Assembly: GCA_002862125.1 (NCBI GenBank)
Contig: PHSP01000003.1
Span: 620,001 to 684,000, forward strand
Direction of reading: 5' to 3'
Length of the DNA stretch: 64,000 nt
DNA from: Methylobacter sp. KS41
Lineage (GTDB): Bacteria; Pseudomonadota; Gammaproteobacteria; Methylococcales; Methylomonadaceae
Positions 8,974 through 17,788 of the stretch are shown one piece after another; the first letter of the stretch is position 1, and each line of letters starts with the position of its first letter. A model generated the notes under the pieces. It did not search any database and was not told the DNA's origin. It saw nothing but the letters and a program-made list of their open reading frames with translations. The translations under genes and the position numbers were made by a program.

Positions 8974-9981
8974 TTATTCGCTATCTTCTTTAGGAATCTG
9001 TCTGCGCAGTTCTTCTGACAGCAGCATTTGCGCGCCTTTGATAACGACTTGTTCGCCGGGTTTGATGGCGCCGGTAATAAAATAACCGTCAACTGACGTT
9101 GAATAATGATCCAGCGTGCGGCGGCTGAAAGTGTCTTCAGCGGTTTTAAGATACACAATAGCCTGATCCATATACCAGATTAGCGCGTATTTCGGGAGTA
9201 CGACGCCGGTGATTTGCTCGTTTGACTCGGGAATCCAAGCGGTTACGTTCATGCCGGTAATGATGTTTTTGTTGCCGGTTTGGAAGTAATAGCTTTCTCC
9301 TTGCGCGACGGTTTCGGTTCGCGTGGCCACTGAAACCAACTCGGCTTTATGGGCTTTGCCGCGGTTGCCTGATGCATCGATATAAACAGTCTTAACACTG
9401 TCAGGCAAGTGTCTATTGGCAGGTAGAGTGATTTGCAGCAGCCTTTGCCGGCCTGATAAAAATGCGCCCAGCTTTTTTGAATCTCTGGACATCGCCCAGT
9501 CGGTCAGTTCTTTACCCCAAACCAGCATGGCTTCATCAAAAATCGCTTTGCCTTGAAAATATGAGGCGTCGGCTTGAGCTTTAGAAGATTGCCAATGTGC
9601 TTGCTGTTCCTGAAGGTTGCGCTTTGAGCCAACGCCATGACTATATAAGTCTTGCTGGCGATTGATATTCTGATCTTCCTGCTTGAATTTTGCCTGGGCG
9701 CTGCTGCGTTCAGTTAAGGCGAGCAAATAGCGGCTACGCAAGTCCAGCAAGGGTTGTAAATTGATAGCTTTTCCGTATGCGGTAAATTCAGCACGGTGGC
9801 TGGCTGGCTTGAGGGTTAATGTTTCAATGCCGGATAATTTCCGGGCTTCAGCGCCAAGCTTGATAACCGCTTGTCCGTAAATGTTTTGCGCGTCAGATGA
9901 GGGTTTTTCATCATCAGCCATGGTTAAGGGCGGCGAAAAGAGATTGACTATAAAAAGGCAGGCAATTGACAGGATATTCAT
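8974..9981 (-). CDS. RND-type periplasmic adaptor-like protein (orphan)
   Basis: A 335-residue protein with a signal peptide (MNILSIACLFIVNLF, cleavage near TMADDE). Its central helical hairpin (residues about 80-150, rich in Gln/Lys/Glu) is followed by beta-barrel segments (TETVAQGESYYFQTG, ITGVVLPKYALIW) and a C-terminal VKPGEQVVIKGAQMLLSEEL-like end. This is the layout of membrane-fusion adaptors of RND efflux pumps, which link the inner-membrane pump to an outer-membrane channel. I prefer the ATG at 9981 because it opens a clean signal peptide; a TTG at 10035 would extend it by 18 residues. No pump or channel gene is beside it, so the partner is elsewhere or the gene is a leftover. Confidence 0.7.
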   Translation of the reverse strand: MNILSIACLFIVNLFSPPLTMADDEKPSSDAQNIYGQAVIKLGAEARKLSGIETLTLKPASHRAEFTAYGKAINLQPLLDLRSRYLLALTERSSAQAKFKQEDQNINRQQDLYSHGVGSKRNLQEQQAHWQSSKAQADASYFQGKAIFDEAMLVWGKELTDWAMSRDSKKLGAFLSGRQRLLQITLPANRHLPDSVKTVYIDASGNRGKAHKAELVSVATRTETVAQGESYYFQTGNKNIITGMNVTAWIPESNEQITGVVLPKYALIWYMDQAIVYLKTAEDTFSRRTLDHYSTSVDGYFITGAIKPGEQVVIKGAQMLLSEELRRQIPKEDSE

Positions 9982-10460
9982 CTGGGCAAAATAGAAGAAT
10001 GTAAATGATTTGTTTACTTGGGGCCATGCTGCCAAGTTGCTAAAGATTGACTGGCGTAGCGGCCGTGCAGAATTATAATCTTTACGAATTAAAAAAGGCG
10101 AAAAAGCTGCTGCCGCAAATGCTTGATTTCTTCAAGGTCTGATAAGAGACATCAAATCGGATATGGAAAAATACAATATACAGAAAGACATTCGTTGGAA
10201 AATGCGCGCCTTTAAAACTAGTTGGCTTTTCAATGGCTAAAAACCGAGCATTGTCTATGACTTAGAAAAAAATTGTGGAGCAACTTCCGGGGTTCTATTT
10301 TATAATGCTTGCATACATCATCAGAAATTGTTATTAATTAGCGTTTAAAGTTCATGGAATTTTTGTTTATTGAGGATAGTTGGCGCTTTACCTCATAGAT
10401 AAAAGATAACTCAATGAATTGGCCGATATTTTATCTTTATTCGCATTTTAGGGTTTTATT
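9982..10460. other. Intergenic region before the T6SS locus
   Basis: About 480 bp between the divergently transcribed adaptor and OmpA-like genes. It is AT-rich and contains no plausible gene. It should hold promoters for both flanking genes, and probably for the first T6SS transcript. A loose GG-N10-GC match lies at 10224-10237, too weak to call a sigma54 site. Confidence 0.4.
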
Positions 10461-11087
10461 ATGAAAACACTACATCTTTTATTCTGTTTGTTGGGCGTAA
10501 TGGCGCTAACTAAATTTGCTTATGCCGATGAAATTAATTTTGGCAAACAAACACCGTCAACTAATCAAGTGATTGAAGCTCTTACGCCTGCTGCGGCTAG
10601 TCCGGAAGACGCTGGCAATGAAGGAGATGTAAAGCATCTCGGCAAATCACGTTCCATTGATATGAGTAGCCTTTTAGGTTCTCCTCATGCAGACAAAAAA
10701 AAGCTTAAGAAAGAAATTCATGCGGCAGTGCAAAAAGTTAATACCGAGGCGGCTTTGTCCATGGAAATTCTCTTTGGCTATAAGTCATCAGACTTGACGG
10801 AATTGGCGAAGAATCAGCTCAAGCCCGTGGGTGAAGCTTTGGCTTCAGAAAAATTACATGATTTGGATTTTGTCGTGGAAGGCCATACCGATGCAATCGG
10901 CGGTGATGCGTACAACAAAAATCTGTCTAAGGAACGCGCGGACTCGGTAAAGCAGTTTTTGGTTGATACGTTTCATATAGCCCCCTCTCGTATCCGGATT
11001 GTCGGCAAAGGGAAAAGCGATTTGTTCGATCCTAAAAACCCGGACAGTGAAGTTAATAGGAGAGTGCGCATTATTGCCATAAAATAA
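10461..11087 (+). CDS. OmpA-family peptidoglycan-binding protein
   Basis: A 208-residue exported protein. A signal peptide (residues 1-22, ending KFAYA) is followed by a low-complexity region and then, from about residue 100, an OmpA C-terminal domain: ILFGYKSSDLTELAK, VEGHTDAIGGDAYN, LSKERADSVKQFL and a closing NRRVRIIAIK. Such domains bind meso-diaminopimelate of peptidoglycan in the periplasm. There is no beta-barrel or lipobox. It opens the T6SS locus, 111 bp before a Ser/Thr kinase, and may help anchor the apparatus to the cell wall, a role inferred from context. A general envelope protein unrelated to T6SS is the alternative. Confidence 0.85.
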   Translation: MKTLHLLFCLLGVMALTKFAYADEINFGKQTPSTNQVIEALTPAAASPEDAGNEGDVKHLGKSRSIDMSSLLGSPHADKKKLKKEIHAAVQKVNTEAALSMEILFGYKSSDLTELAKNQLKPVGEALASEKLHDLDFVVEGHTDAIGGDAYNKNLSKERADSVKQFLVDTFHIAPSRIRIVGKGKSDLFDPKNPDSEVNRRVRIIAIK

Positions 11088-11198
11088 GTTTATTCACGCA
11101 AGCTAAATTGTTCAGCAATTTTATGAAAAGTCAGCTGGGCGGCGATGATTTATCAAAAATCAATTATCACACATTAAATTAAGCGGCTTGGTTCTTTC

Positions 11199-12890
11199 AT
11201 GATCGAAAATTCTAATACCGAAGATGACAGCGATGTCACTCTTGTTAAATCGGCCGGCTCCGGTAATGTCCTGGCATTAAACCCGGGATTATCAGCAACC
11301 TCTTCGCCAATCCAGCCGCCGGATGAAAATGCGACATCCTTGATAAGCGGCAATTTTAATGCGGGTACTCGCGGTGATTTTCAGTTATCGATAGGCAGCG
11401 TAATTAAAGATACGTATGAACTGGTTGCCGTATTAGGCGAAGGCGGCATGGGAGCCGTTTTTAAAGCGTTGAACAAAGTTTGGGAAGAAGTAGAAGCGCG
11501 CGATCCTTATGTGGCCATCAAGGTCCTTAAACCCGAGTTGTCAGCGAACAAACAGCTGGTCAGGTCCTTATACAGCGACTTTGACAGAACAAAAATGCTG
11601 GCAAACTGCCCGAACATTATTAAGGTTCACGGTTTTGACAGAGATGGACCGCATGTTTACATGACGATGGAATATCTTAGCGGGAAAACCCTTGGCGACT
11701 ACCTCAACCGCACTTCGATGAATCTGGATCAGGCCTGGTTCATCATTGAAGGCATCGGCAACGCCCTGGCTTACGCGCACGAACATAATATCGTACACCG
11801 GGATATCAAGCCAGGGAATGTCATCATTACTGATGACGGCACCGTCAAAGTGCTGGATTTCGGCATAGCTTCCAAAATAAACGAGACCGAAGGCGATGAA
11901 ACAAAATTTGGCGGGCATGAATTAGGCGCATTAACCGTGGCTTATGCCTCTCCGGAAATGCAAAGAGATTACCCGCCCGATGCCCGTGATGATATTTATG
12001 CCTTTGCCTGTGTTATTTACGAGGTATTAACGGGTAAACAATTTTACAAGCAAAAAACCAAAAAGGCCGCGCCTATTCATGGCTTAAACAGCCGGCAAAT
12101 GGAAGCCATAAACAAAGCCTTGGCCTTTGAGAGAAACCAGCGTACAAATAATGTTCATGAGTTGCTGGATAAATTACGGCCGGTTAAGACCCCATGGGTG
12201 AAATACATAAGTATTGGCGGCAGTGTGTGTATTATTGCAGGGCTGTCGCTATGGGGAGTAAACAAGTCAATAACGCCTCCTCGGGTTGAACAAGCCACCG
12301 CCTCTCAAGCTAAAGCTCCTGCAGCCACCCCGCCGCAAGCCCCGACGCCTGCAGCCGTTTCCGGACCATTGCCAGTTGTAGCGCCAGACGCGCCGGCCCA
12401 AGAGCCTGAAGCGATTAACCGCGAACCTGAAGTCGGTCCCATGAATAGACTTCTTCGCCGCCGACTTCTGTCGAACCTGATTAACCGCGAACCTGGATTT
12501 AGTTCCATGAGTAGTGATGGCCTCATTCATCTGCAAACATCAAAAGCTGATTTCAAAAATGGCGAGTCCTTTCATTTGAGCTTTACATTGACACAGCCTA
12601 TGTATGTCCGGGTTATTGACCGGGATACAAAAGGTGACGTAACCATGTTACGTCCTAACCCCAGGCAGCCGGACAAATTACTCCCTGCCGACAGAGCGCA
12701 TTTATTTCCGCCCAATGGTTTTAACGTGCCGGTGAAAGGTTCCTCCGGTAATAACACCGTAACTCTCGTGGCCAGCGCGCAACCTTTTCCAAAGGATATA
12801 GAATTGCTTGACAATGACGGCAGTATTTCTGAACAAGTGCAAAGAGGTCCGTATTCGTGGACACAAATCCGTTATAAATTGCATCGCTAA
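11199..12890 (+). CDS. Membrane Ser/Thr protein kinase with DUF4384-like periplasmic domain (PpkA-type)
   Basis: A 563-residue Hanks-type kinase. After an acidic N-terminus, the kinase domain spans about residues 70-325: GEGGMGAVFKA (P-loop), VAIKVL (Lys), IVHRDIKPGNV (catalytic loop), VLDFGIAS (DFG) and YASPEM. One transmembrane helix lies near 333-353, then a Pro/Ala linker, then a C-terminal domain (about 440-560) resembling DUF4384, a periplasmic domain seen on T6SS-linked kinases. It probably phosphorylates FHA partners such as TagH to switch T6SS assembly, as PpkA does in Pseudomonas; that is inference from family and context. The linker contains an imprecise 66-bp-spaced duplication (AINREPEVGPM / LINREPGFSSM). 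Confidence 0.88.
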   Translation: MIENSNTEDDSDVTLVKSAGSGNVLALNPGLSATSSPIQPPDENATSLISGNFNAGTRGDFQLSIGSVIKDTYELVAVLGEGGMGAVFKALNKVWEEVEARDPYVAIKVLKPELSANKQLVRSLYSDFDRTKMLANCPNIIKVHGFDRDGPHVYMTMEYLSGKTLGDYLNRTSMNLDQAWFIIEGIGNALAYAHEHNIVHRDIKPGNVIITDDGTVKVLDFGIASKINETEGDETKFGGHELGALTVAYASPEMQRDYPPDARDDIYAFACVIYEVLTGKQFYKQKTKKAAPIHGLNSRQMEAINKALAFERNQRTNNVHELLDKLRPVKTPWVKYISIGGSVCIIAGLSLWGVNKSITPPRVEQATASQAKAPAATPPQAPTPAAVSGPLPVVAPDAPAQEPEAINREPEVGPMNRLLRRRLLSNLINREPGFSSMSSDGLIHLQTSKADFKNGESFHLSFTLTQPMYVRVIDRDTKGDVTMLRPNPRQPDKLLPADRAHLFPPNGFNVPVKGSSGNNTVTLVASAQPFPKDIELLDNDGSISEQVQRGPYSWTQIRYKLHR

Positions 12891-13206
12891 TAACATATCG
12901 GATTAATGGCTGGAAACACTTTTTTCGAGCAAAGCAAAAGTTGTTTCCAGGTAATCTATACTGATGGGTTTAATGACGTAAACACGACATTTTTTATATT
13001 GCTGGAACACGGTAAGCTCATGTTAATTAAAGTTATTAAAATTTATAGTTTGGTTTCGCGGACGTTTATAAGCTCAAGCTGAGCGGAGGTGTTGTTTGAT
13101 GGTTTTCTTTATTAACAATATCCTTTCAAGCGGTTTTTTAGAATTTAATGCGATAGCATTTTTTATTCATGTTTAGATATCAACAATCATGTAAAACCAG
13201 ACAGCT
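12891..13206. other. Gap with a large hairpin after the kinase gene
   Basis: A 316-bp gap with no gene. At 12910-12950 CTGGAAACA and TGTTTCCAG, extended by CTTTT/AAAAG with one bulge, form a stable hairpin. No T-run follows, so it is either a Rho-type or processing signal or a regulatory palindrome. A degenerate GCTGAGCGGA motif at 13079-13088 resembles the left arm of the palindrome at 31085. The promoter for tagH and the main T6SS operon is expected here, but none is clear. Confidence 0.4.
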
Positions 13207-15030
13207 ATGAGTTTAATTTTAAAAGTTTTATCGTTTAAAAATAAGACAGTTACTGAAATTGAACCAGTATTTATCGGCAATGATGGCGGCAGTATTGGCC
13301 GCTCGGATGATAATGCTTTGGTACTGCCCGATACGGAAAAATTCGTCTCAAGGCATCATGCAACGATCAGTTTTGCCAACGGCGGCTATTACTTGTCGGA
13401 CACCAGCTTGAGCGGCGTTTACCTTAGCAACCGGGAAACGCCGTTGCATAATGCTACTGAACGCATTGAAAACGGTATGATATTAAAAGTCGGCGAGTAC
13501 GAAATTGCCGTAGCTATTTCCGGTGATTCAGGCATTGATGGCTTTTCCGGTATATTTGATTCAATAACACCAGAGCCGCAAGAGTTTCTTTCAGTTGATG
13601 AGCCGTGGCTGGAATCTGAAAATTTGGGTTCCAATAAATTAATGACTGACAATTTTCCAAGTCATGAAGAGCTGGTGCAATCGAAAACCGGCGAACAACA
13701 TCATGCTTCCTTTGAGAGCCGCTTGCAAGGCAATCATTCTCCGCTTTTTGATAGTTATATAGCTCCTGACATTGTGCCGGCTTCCCCTGCTTCAGCCGAT
13801 GAAGTAATTCCGGAAAACTTTAGTTTTGATGATTTTTTTTCAGCGAGTGACGACAAACCGGGAAACTACTCACAGCCGGCGGAGAAAATAAATAAACCGG
13901 TAGTGGATGATGATTTTGAGGATTTTTTCGGGGCGGCTATCGGCGATATGGCCGCAAAGGATGATCAATTCATAGCAAGCAGCAAAACACCCAGGGAAGA
14001 TATATGCGGGCCGGATGAAATCGATGCTATTTTAGCAAGCAATGAATTAATGGTTGAGCCGCCGCTATCTCCGGGTTTTGCTCAAGCAGCTGATTCCAGT
14101 CTATTCAGTGATTCATCCGCAGCGGATAATAATGAACTCAACCAATCCGCTGATCTTTCCGTTAACAAAGAATCAGTGATTGAGCAGCCGCCTTATTCCA
14201 GTCCGCAAAAGACAGCGGCGATTATTCCGATAAGCAAAACATTTGCAGAGCGTAATATTGAAGCCAGCGTCGAAGCATTGGACGACAAAGGATGCAAATC
14301 GTTAGCAATGGGGACGCCTTTTTCCGCCAGTGCCGGCAAGCCGGCTGACATTTGCCGCGAAACCGGCGCCGGCAGTGAAGATAGCAAAGACAAGGCAGAG
14401 CCTGCTAATGGTTGGGCTGGGGATAGGCAGGCCAACTTGGCTGACGGTAACCTTTTAAATGCGTTTTTACAGGGCGCCGCTCTAGAGAACAGCGAAATTC
14501 GACCCGAGCAACAAACAGAGACCTTGCGCAGAATCGGGCAGATGTTCAGAAAGCTGATTGATGGCACGATGGCGGTATTAAGGAGCAGAGCAGAGTTTAA
14601 AAGCTTATGTCGCGTTAATATGACTGTCATCAAAGCCGCAAATAATAATCCGTTAAAATTTACCGTATCAACCGATGATGTTTTACGGCAACTGCTTGAA
14701 AATAAAACAGAAGGTTTTCTTGCTTCAACGCTCGCCATTGAAGAAGGCTTCAACGATATTATGAATCACCAGATTGCGATGCAGGCGGGAATTCAGGCTT
14801 CTTTAACCGAGTTATTGAAAACCTTTGATCCCCAAATCATCGAAAAACAATTTGAACAAGGTATTGTTTTACAAAAAAAATCTAAATGCTGGGACAGGTA
14901 CGAAGAAGTTTATCGCAATACCGTGGAAGACGCGGTGGAAAATTTTTTTGGCGAAGCGTTTGTAAAGGCTTATGAAAAGCAGATGAGCCTGTTAACAAAA
15001 TCTCGCGAAAGAGACAAGATGGATAGCTAG
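13207..15030 (+). CDS. tagH: T6SS-associated FHA-domain protein TagH
   Basis: A 607-residue cytoplasmic protein. Its N-terminal FHA domain (about residues 20-90; GSIGRSDDN, FVSRHHATI, LSGVYLSN) binds phosphothreonine. A long acidic, low-complexity middle (repeated DDFF motifs) leads to a helical C-terminal TagH domain (about 430-605; FRKLIDGTMAVLRSRAEFK, EGFNDIMNHQIAM). TagH/Fha1 is the phospho-switch that activates T6SS assembly when modified by PpkA and is reset by PppA; here the kinase is upstream and the phosphatase domain is fused to TagF downstream. The start is ATG 13207 with a weak ribosome-binding site. First gene of the core operon. Confidence 0.92.
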   Translation: MSLILKVLSFKNKTVTEIEPVFIGNDGGSIGRSDDNALVLPDTEKFVSRHHATISFANGGYYLSDTSLSGVYLSNRETPLHNATERIENGMILKVGEYEIAVAISGDSGIDGFSGIFDSITPEPQEFLSVDEPWLESENLGSNKLMTDNFPSHEELVQSKTGEQHHASFESRLQGNHSPLFDSYIAPDIVPASPASADEVIPENFSFDDFFSASDDKPGNYSQPAEKINKPVVDDDFEDFFGAAIGDMAAKDDQFIASSKTPREDICGPDEIDAILASNELMVEPPLSPGFAQAADSSLFSDSSAADNNELNQSADLSVNKESVIEQPPYSSPQKTAAIIPISKTFAERNIEASVEALDDKGCKSLAMGTPFSASAGKPADICRETGAGSEDSKDKAEPANGWAGDRQANLADGNLLNAFLQGAALENSEIRPEQQTETLRRIGQMFRKLIDGTMAVLRSRAEFKSLCRVNMTVIKAANNNPLKFTVSTDDVLRQLLENKTEGFLASTLAIEEGFNDIMNHQIAMQAGIQASLTELLKTFDPQIIEKQFEQGIVLQKKSKCWDRYEEVYRNTVEDAVENFFGEAFVKAYEKQMSLLTKSRERDKMDS

Positions 15031-15080
15031 TAACGTCACACGATAATTAACTTTAAAAGCTGAAGCGCGATACCAAAAAA

Positions 15081-16418
15081 ATGTCAGAAAACAATAAGAC
15101 AGTCTGGTCGGAAGGCATGTTCCTTAGACCGCAACATTTCCAGCAGCATGATCGCTATCTTGAAACGCTGGTGCGTGAACGCTGTGGCGGTTTGCAACCC
15201 TACGATTGGGGCCTTAAGACACTTAAAATAGATTCACGCCTCACTTCATTAGGCAAGTTCGCCCTGGCGGAATGTAGCGGGATTTTTCCCGACGGCACGC
15301 CATTCAATTTGCCTGGTGATGACGATCTGCCGCTGCCCATCGATATTCCCGCCGATGTGCAAAATAATATTATTTATTTGTCCTTGCCCGCGCAACGCCC
15401 CGGCGCGGTTGAAGTTGATACCGATGAGAACACCAACAATCTGGCAAGATATCACGCTGCGGAATGTGAAGTAAGCGATGCAAACGTCGCCACCAATGCA
15501 ACATCCCCAGTCATGATTGCCAAGCTGCATACCAGTTTGATGCTGGAAAGACAGGAGAGGGCGGGGCACGTTTGCATCGGTATTGCCCGGGTCATAGAAT
15601 CACGCATAGATAAGAACGTTATACTCGATGAGTCTTATATTCCTCCAAGCCTCAACTGTAATGCCATTCCCCAATTACACAGTTATATCAAGGAATTGTA
15701 TGGATTGTTGCATACGCGCGGCGAAGCTTTAGGCGGCCGGGCAGCCGAGGCGGGAAGGGGCGGCGTCGCAGAAATTTCAGATTACCTGTTATTGCAATTA
15801 GTTAATCGTGTAGAGCCGCTATTTGAACATTTAAAAAACATCCCCGCTTTGCATCCTGAAAATTTTTATCGCATTACGGTGCAGCTTGCAGGGGAGTTAT
15901 CAACTTTCTGCAGGGCGAATAAAAGACCGGTTAATTTTTCCGCGTACAGGCACGATGACTTGCAGCTTACGTTTAAGCAAGTGATGGATGAATTGCGTGA
16001 TTTGCTGAGCTCCGTCCTGGAACAAAACGCTATTTTTATCCCGCTGACCGCGCCAAAATTTGGCATACGAGGCGCTAAAATTCCGGATCCTAATCTCCTT
16101 AAAGATGCGGTTTTTGTCCTGGCGGTTAACGCACAGGTCTCAATTGAGCAACTTCGCAGCGGCTTTCCGACACAAGTAAAAATTGGCCCGGTCGAACAAA
16201 TTAATCTTTTAATTCGCAACGCTTTGCCGGGGATTACCATTCAAGCCCTCCCGGTTGCTCCACGGCAAATACCTTATCATGCCGGATTTGCCTATTTTGA
16301 ATTAAATAAACAAAGTGAGTTGTGGAAACAAATGCAGCACTCGGGAGGTTTTGCCATTCATATAGCAGGCGAGTTCCCCGGGCTTGAATTAGAATTCTGG
16401 GCAATAAAAAACGGGTAA
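15081..16418 (+). CDS. tssK: T6SS baseplate protein TssK
   Basis: TssK, 445 residues, the trimeric cytoplasmic adaptor that docks the T6SS baseplate to the TssL-TssM membrane complex. The N-terminal signature VWSEGMFLRPQHFQQHDRY is diagnostic, and HYRITVQLAGEL-like and VKIGPVEQINLLIRNALPGI segments match the family's middle and C-terminal parts. Length is typical. It lies 50 bp after tagH and four bases before tssL, so it is within one operon. Confidence 0.96.
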   Translation: MSENNKTVWSEGMFLRPQHFQQHDRYLETLVRERCGGLQPYDWGLKTLKIDSRLTSLGKFALAECSGIFPDGTPFNLPGDDDLPLPIDIPADVQNNIIYLSLPAQRPGAVEVDTDENTNNLARYHAAECEVSDANVATNATSPVMIAKLHTSLMLERQERAGHVCIGIARVIESRIDKNVILDESYIPPSLNCNAIPQLHSYIKELYGLLHTRGEALGGRAAEAGRGGVAEISDYLLLQLVNRVEPLFEHLKNIPALHPENFYRITVQLAGELSTFCRANKRPVNFSAYRHDDLQLTFKQVMDELRDLLSSVLEQNAIFIPLTAPKFGIRGAKIPDPNLLKDAVFVLAVNAQVSIEQLRSGFPTQVKIGPVEQINLLIRNALPGITIQALPVAPRQIPYHAGFAYFELNKQSELWKQMQHSGGFAIHIAGEFPGLELEFWAIKNG

Positions 16419-16422
16419 TAGC

Positions 16423-17772
16423 ATGAGTAACGATGATCCTTTTGGAAATAACTACATCGATGATGACAAAACCATCCTCAGACCTATGCCGGGAGGGCGA
16501 AAACCGCAAGCTCAATCAACCCCGCTGCCCGACACTCACGCTGCCGCTTTTAATGCGGGAATTTCCAAAAATCTGCGCGAAGAAATGGCTCGTTCCACGC
16601 GCAATCCTATAACGGGCGCGGCTATTTCTTTACTATTATTAGTCGCGCAATTACGCAACACCTCAACACATCCTGATGTTGCGGGACTTAGAGCGAGTAT
16701 TATCGAAGAAATAAAACTGTTTGAAAGCAAAATTAAAAGTCAGGGCATTCACGGCGAACAAGTCCAGGCCGCCAGATATGCGTTATGCACATTGCTGGAT
16801 GAAACGGTATTAAATACGCCCTGGGGATGTAACAGCATCTGGAGCACTCAAAGCCTGCTGATTTATTTTCATAAAGAAGCCTGGGGAGGCGAGAAGTTTT
16901 TTCTCATATTAAAGAACTGTATGCAGCAACCCGGGACGCATTTGAATTTGCTGGAGCTGCTGTATTTTTGTTTGTGTCTAGGCTTTGAAGGCAGATACCG
17001 GGTTGAGGACCACGGCTCGAGCAAGCTGGAAGAAATCCGGGAAAACGCCTATCAGATTATTCAAAATCAACGTGGCGATGTTGAACGAACCCTGTCGTTG
17101 CATTGGCAGGGCATTAAAGATAAACGCAATGTACTCGCCAAATTTGTGCCTTTGTGGGTTATTGCGTCATTTGCGGCTTTGGTATTGATGCTTAGCTTTT
17201 TAGGCTTTCTTTATTTAATTAATTCAGCCTCCAATCCGGTGTTATCCAAGTTGTACGCGCTTAAAGACAGCTTTGATGTACAACCGGTTGTCGCCGCGGA
17301 AGTTATTCCCGCGGTTGAAACACCCGCTAATACCGCCGCAGCTCCGTCATTTTTTGATGAGTTAAATACTTTTCTCGAACCCGAGGTTCGTAAAGGCGAA
17401 GTAATGCTCCTTAAAAGAAATGGCAAAATCGTTATTCGAATTATGAGTAAAGGTTTTTTTGCTTCCGGCAGCGATAAAATCATGACCCGATATTATCCCT
17501 TGCTCGACAAAATAAGTCAGGCTCTTGCCAAGGTCACTGACCGTATCCTGGTCGTTGGTCACACCGATAGTTCGCCGATATTTTCCGCAAAGTACCCTTC
17601 AAATTGGGATTTGTCCAAAGCGCGCGCCTTATCGGTGGTCGAAGTTTTAACCAACAACAATAAAATCAGCGCCACGATTGTTTCCGAGGGCCGGGCCGAT
17701 ACGCAGCCCATGGTGGCTAACGATACCCCGGAGCATAAAGCAATGAATCGCCGTGTTGAGATTATTTTATAG
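16423..17772 (+). CDS. tssL: T6SS membrane protein TssL (DotU) with OmpA-like C-terminal domain
   Basis: A 449-residue evolved TssL. Residues about 55-230 are the cytoplasmic DotU domain (NPITGAAISLLLLVAQLR, ALCTLLDETVLNTPWG, KLEEIRENAYQII). A single transmembrane helix lies near 243-266, and from about 310 there is a periplasmic OmpA/TagL-type peptidoglycan-binding domain (VVGHTDSSPIF, NWDLSKARALSVVEVL, NRRVEIIL). TssL and TssM form the inner-membrane base, and the OmpA extension anchors it to the cell wall. It follows tssK by four bases and precedes tssM by 16. Confidence 0.96.
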   Translation: MSNDDPFGNNYIDDDKTILRPMPGGRKPQAQSTPLPDTHAAAFNAGISKNLREEMARSTRNPITGAAISLLLLVAQLRNTSTHPDVAGLRASIIEEIKLFESKIKSQGIHGEQVQAARYALCTLLDETVLNTPWGCNSIWSTQSLLIYFHKEAWGGEKFFLILKNCMQQPGTHLNLLELLYFCLCLGFEGRYRVEDHGSSKLEEIRENAYQIIQNQRGDVERTLSLHWQGIKDKRNVLAKFVPLWVIASFAALVLMLSFLGFLYLINSASNPVLSKLYALKDSFDVQPVVAAEVIPAVETPANTAAAPSFFDELNTFLEPEVRKGEVMLLKRNGKIVIRIMSKGFFASGSDKIMTRYYPLLDKISQALAKVTDRILVVGHTDSSPIFSAKYPSNWDLSKARALSVVEVLTNNNKISATIVSEGRADTQPMVANDTPEHKAMNRRVEIIL

Positions 17773-17788
17773 CCGCAAAGGATAAACC

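Noticed and set aside
10224-10237. GG-N10-GC match upstream of the OmpA-like gene as a sigma54 promoter
   Set aside because: The -12 box is TGGC rather than TTGC and the site is more than 220 bp from the gene; too weak to claim.
14193-14753. 186-codon minus-strand ORF
   Set aside because: Antisense within tagH low-complexity sequence; serine-rich translation with no domain.
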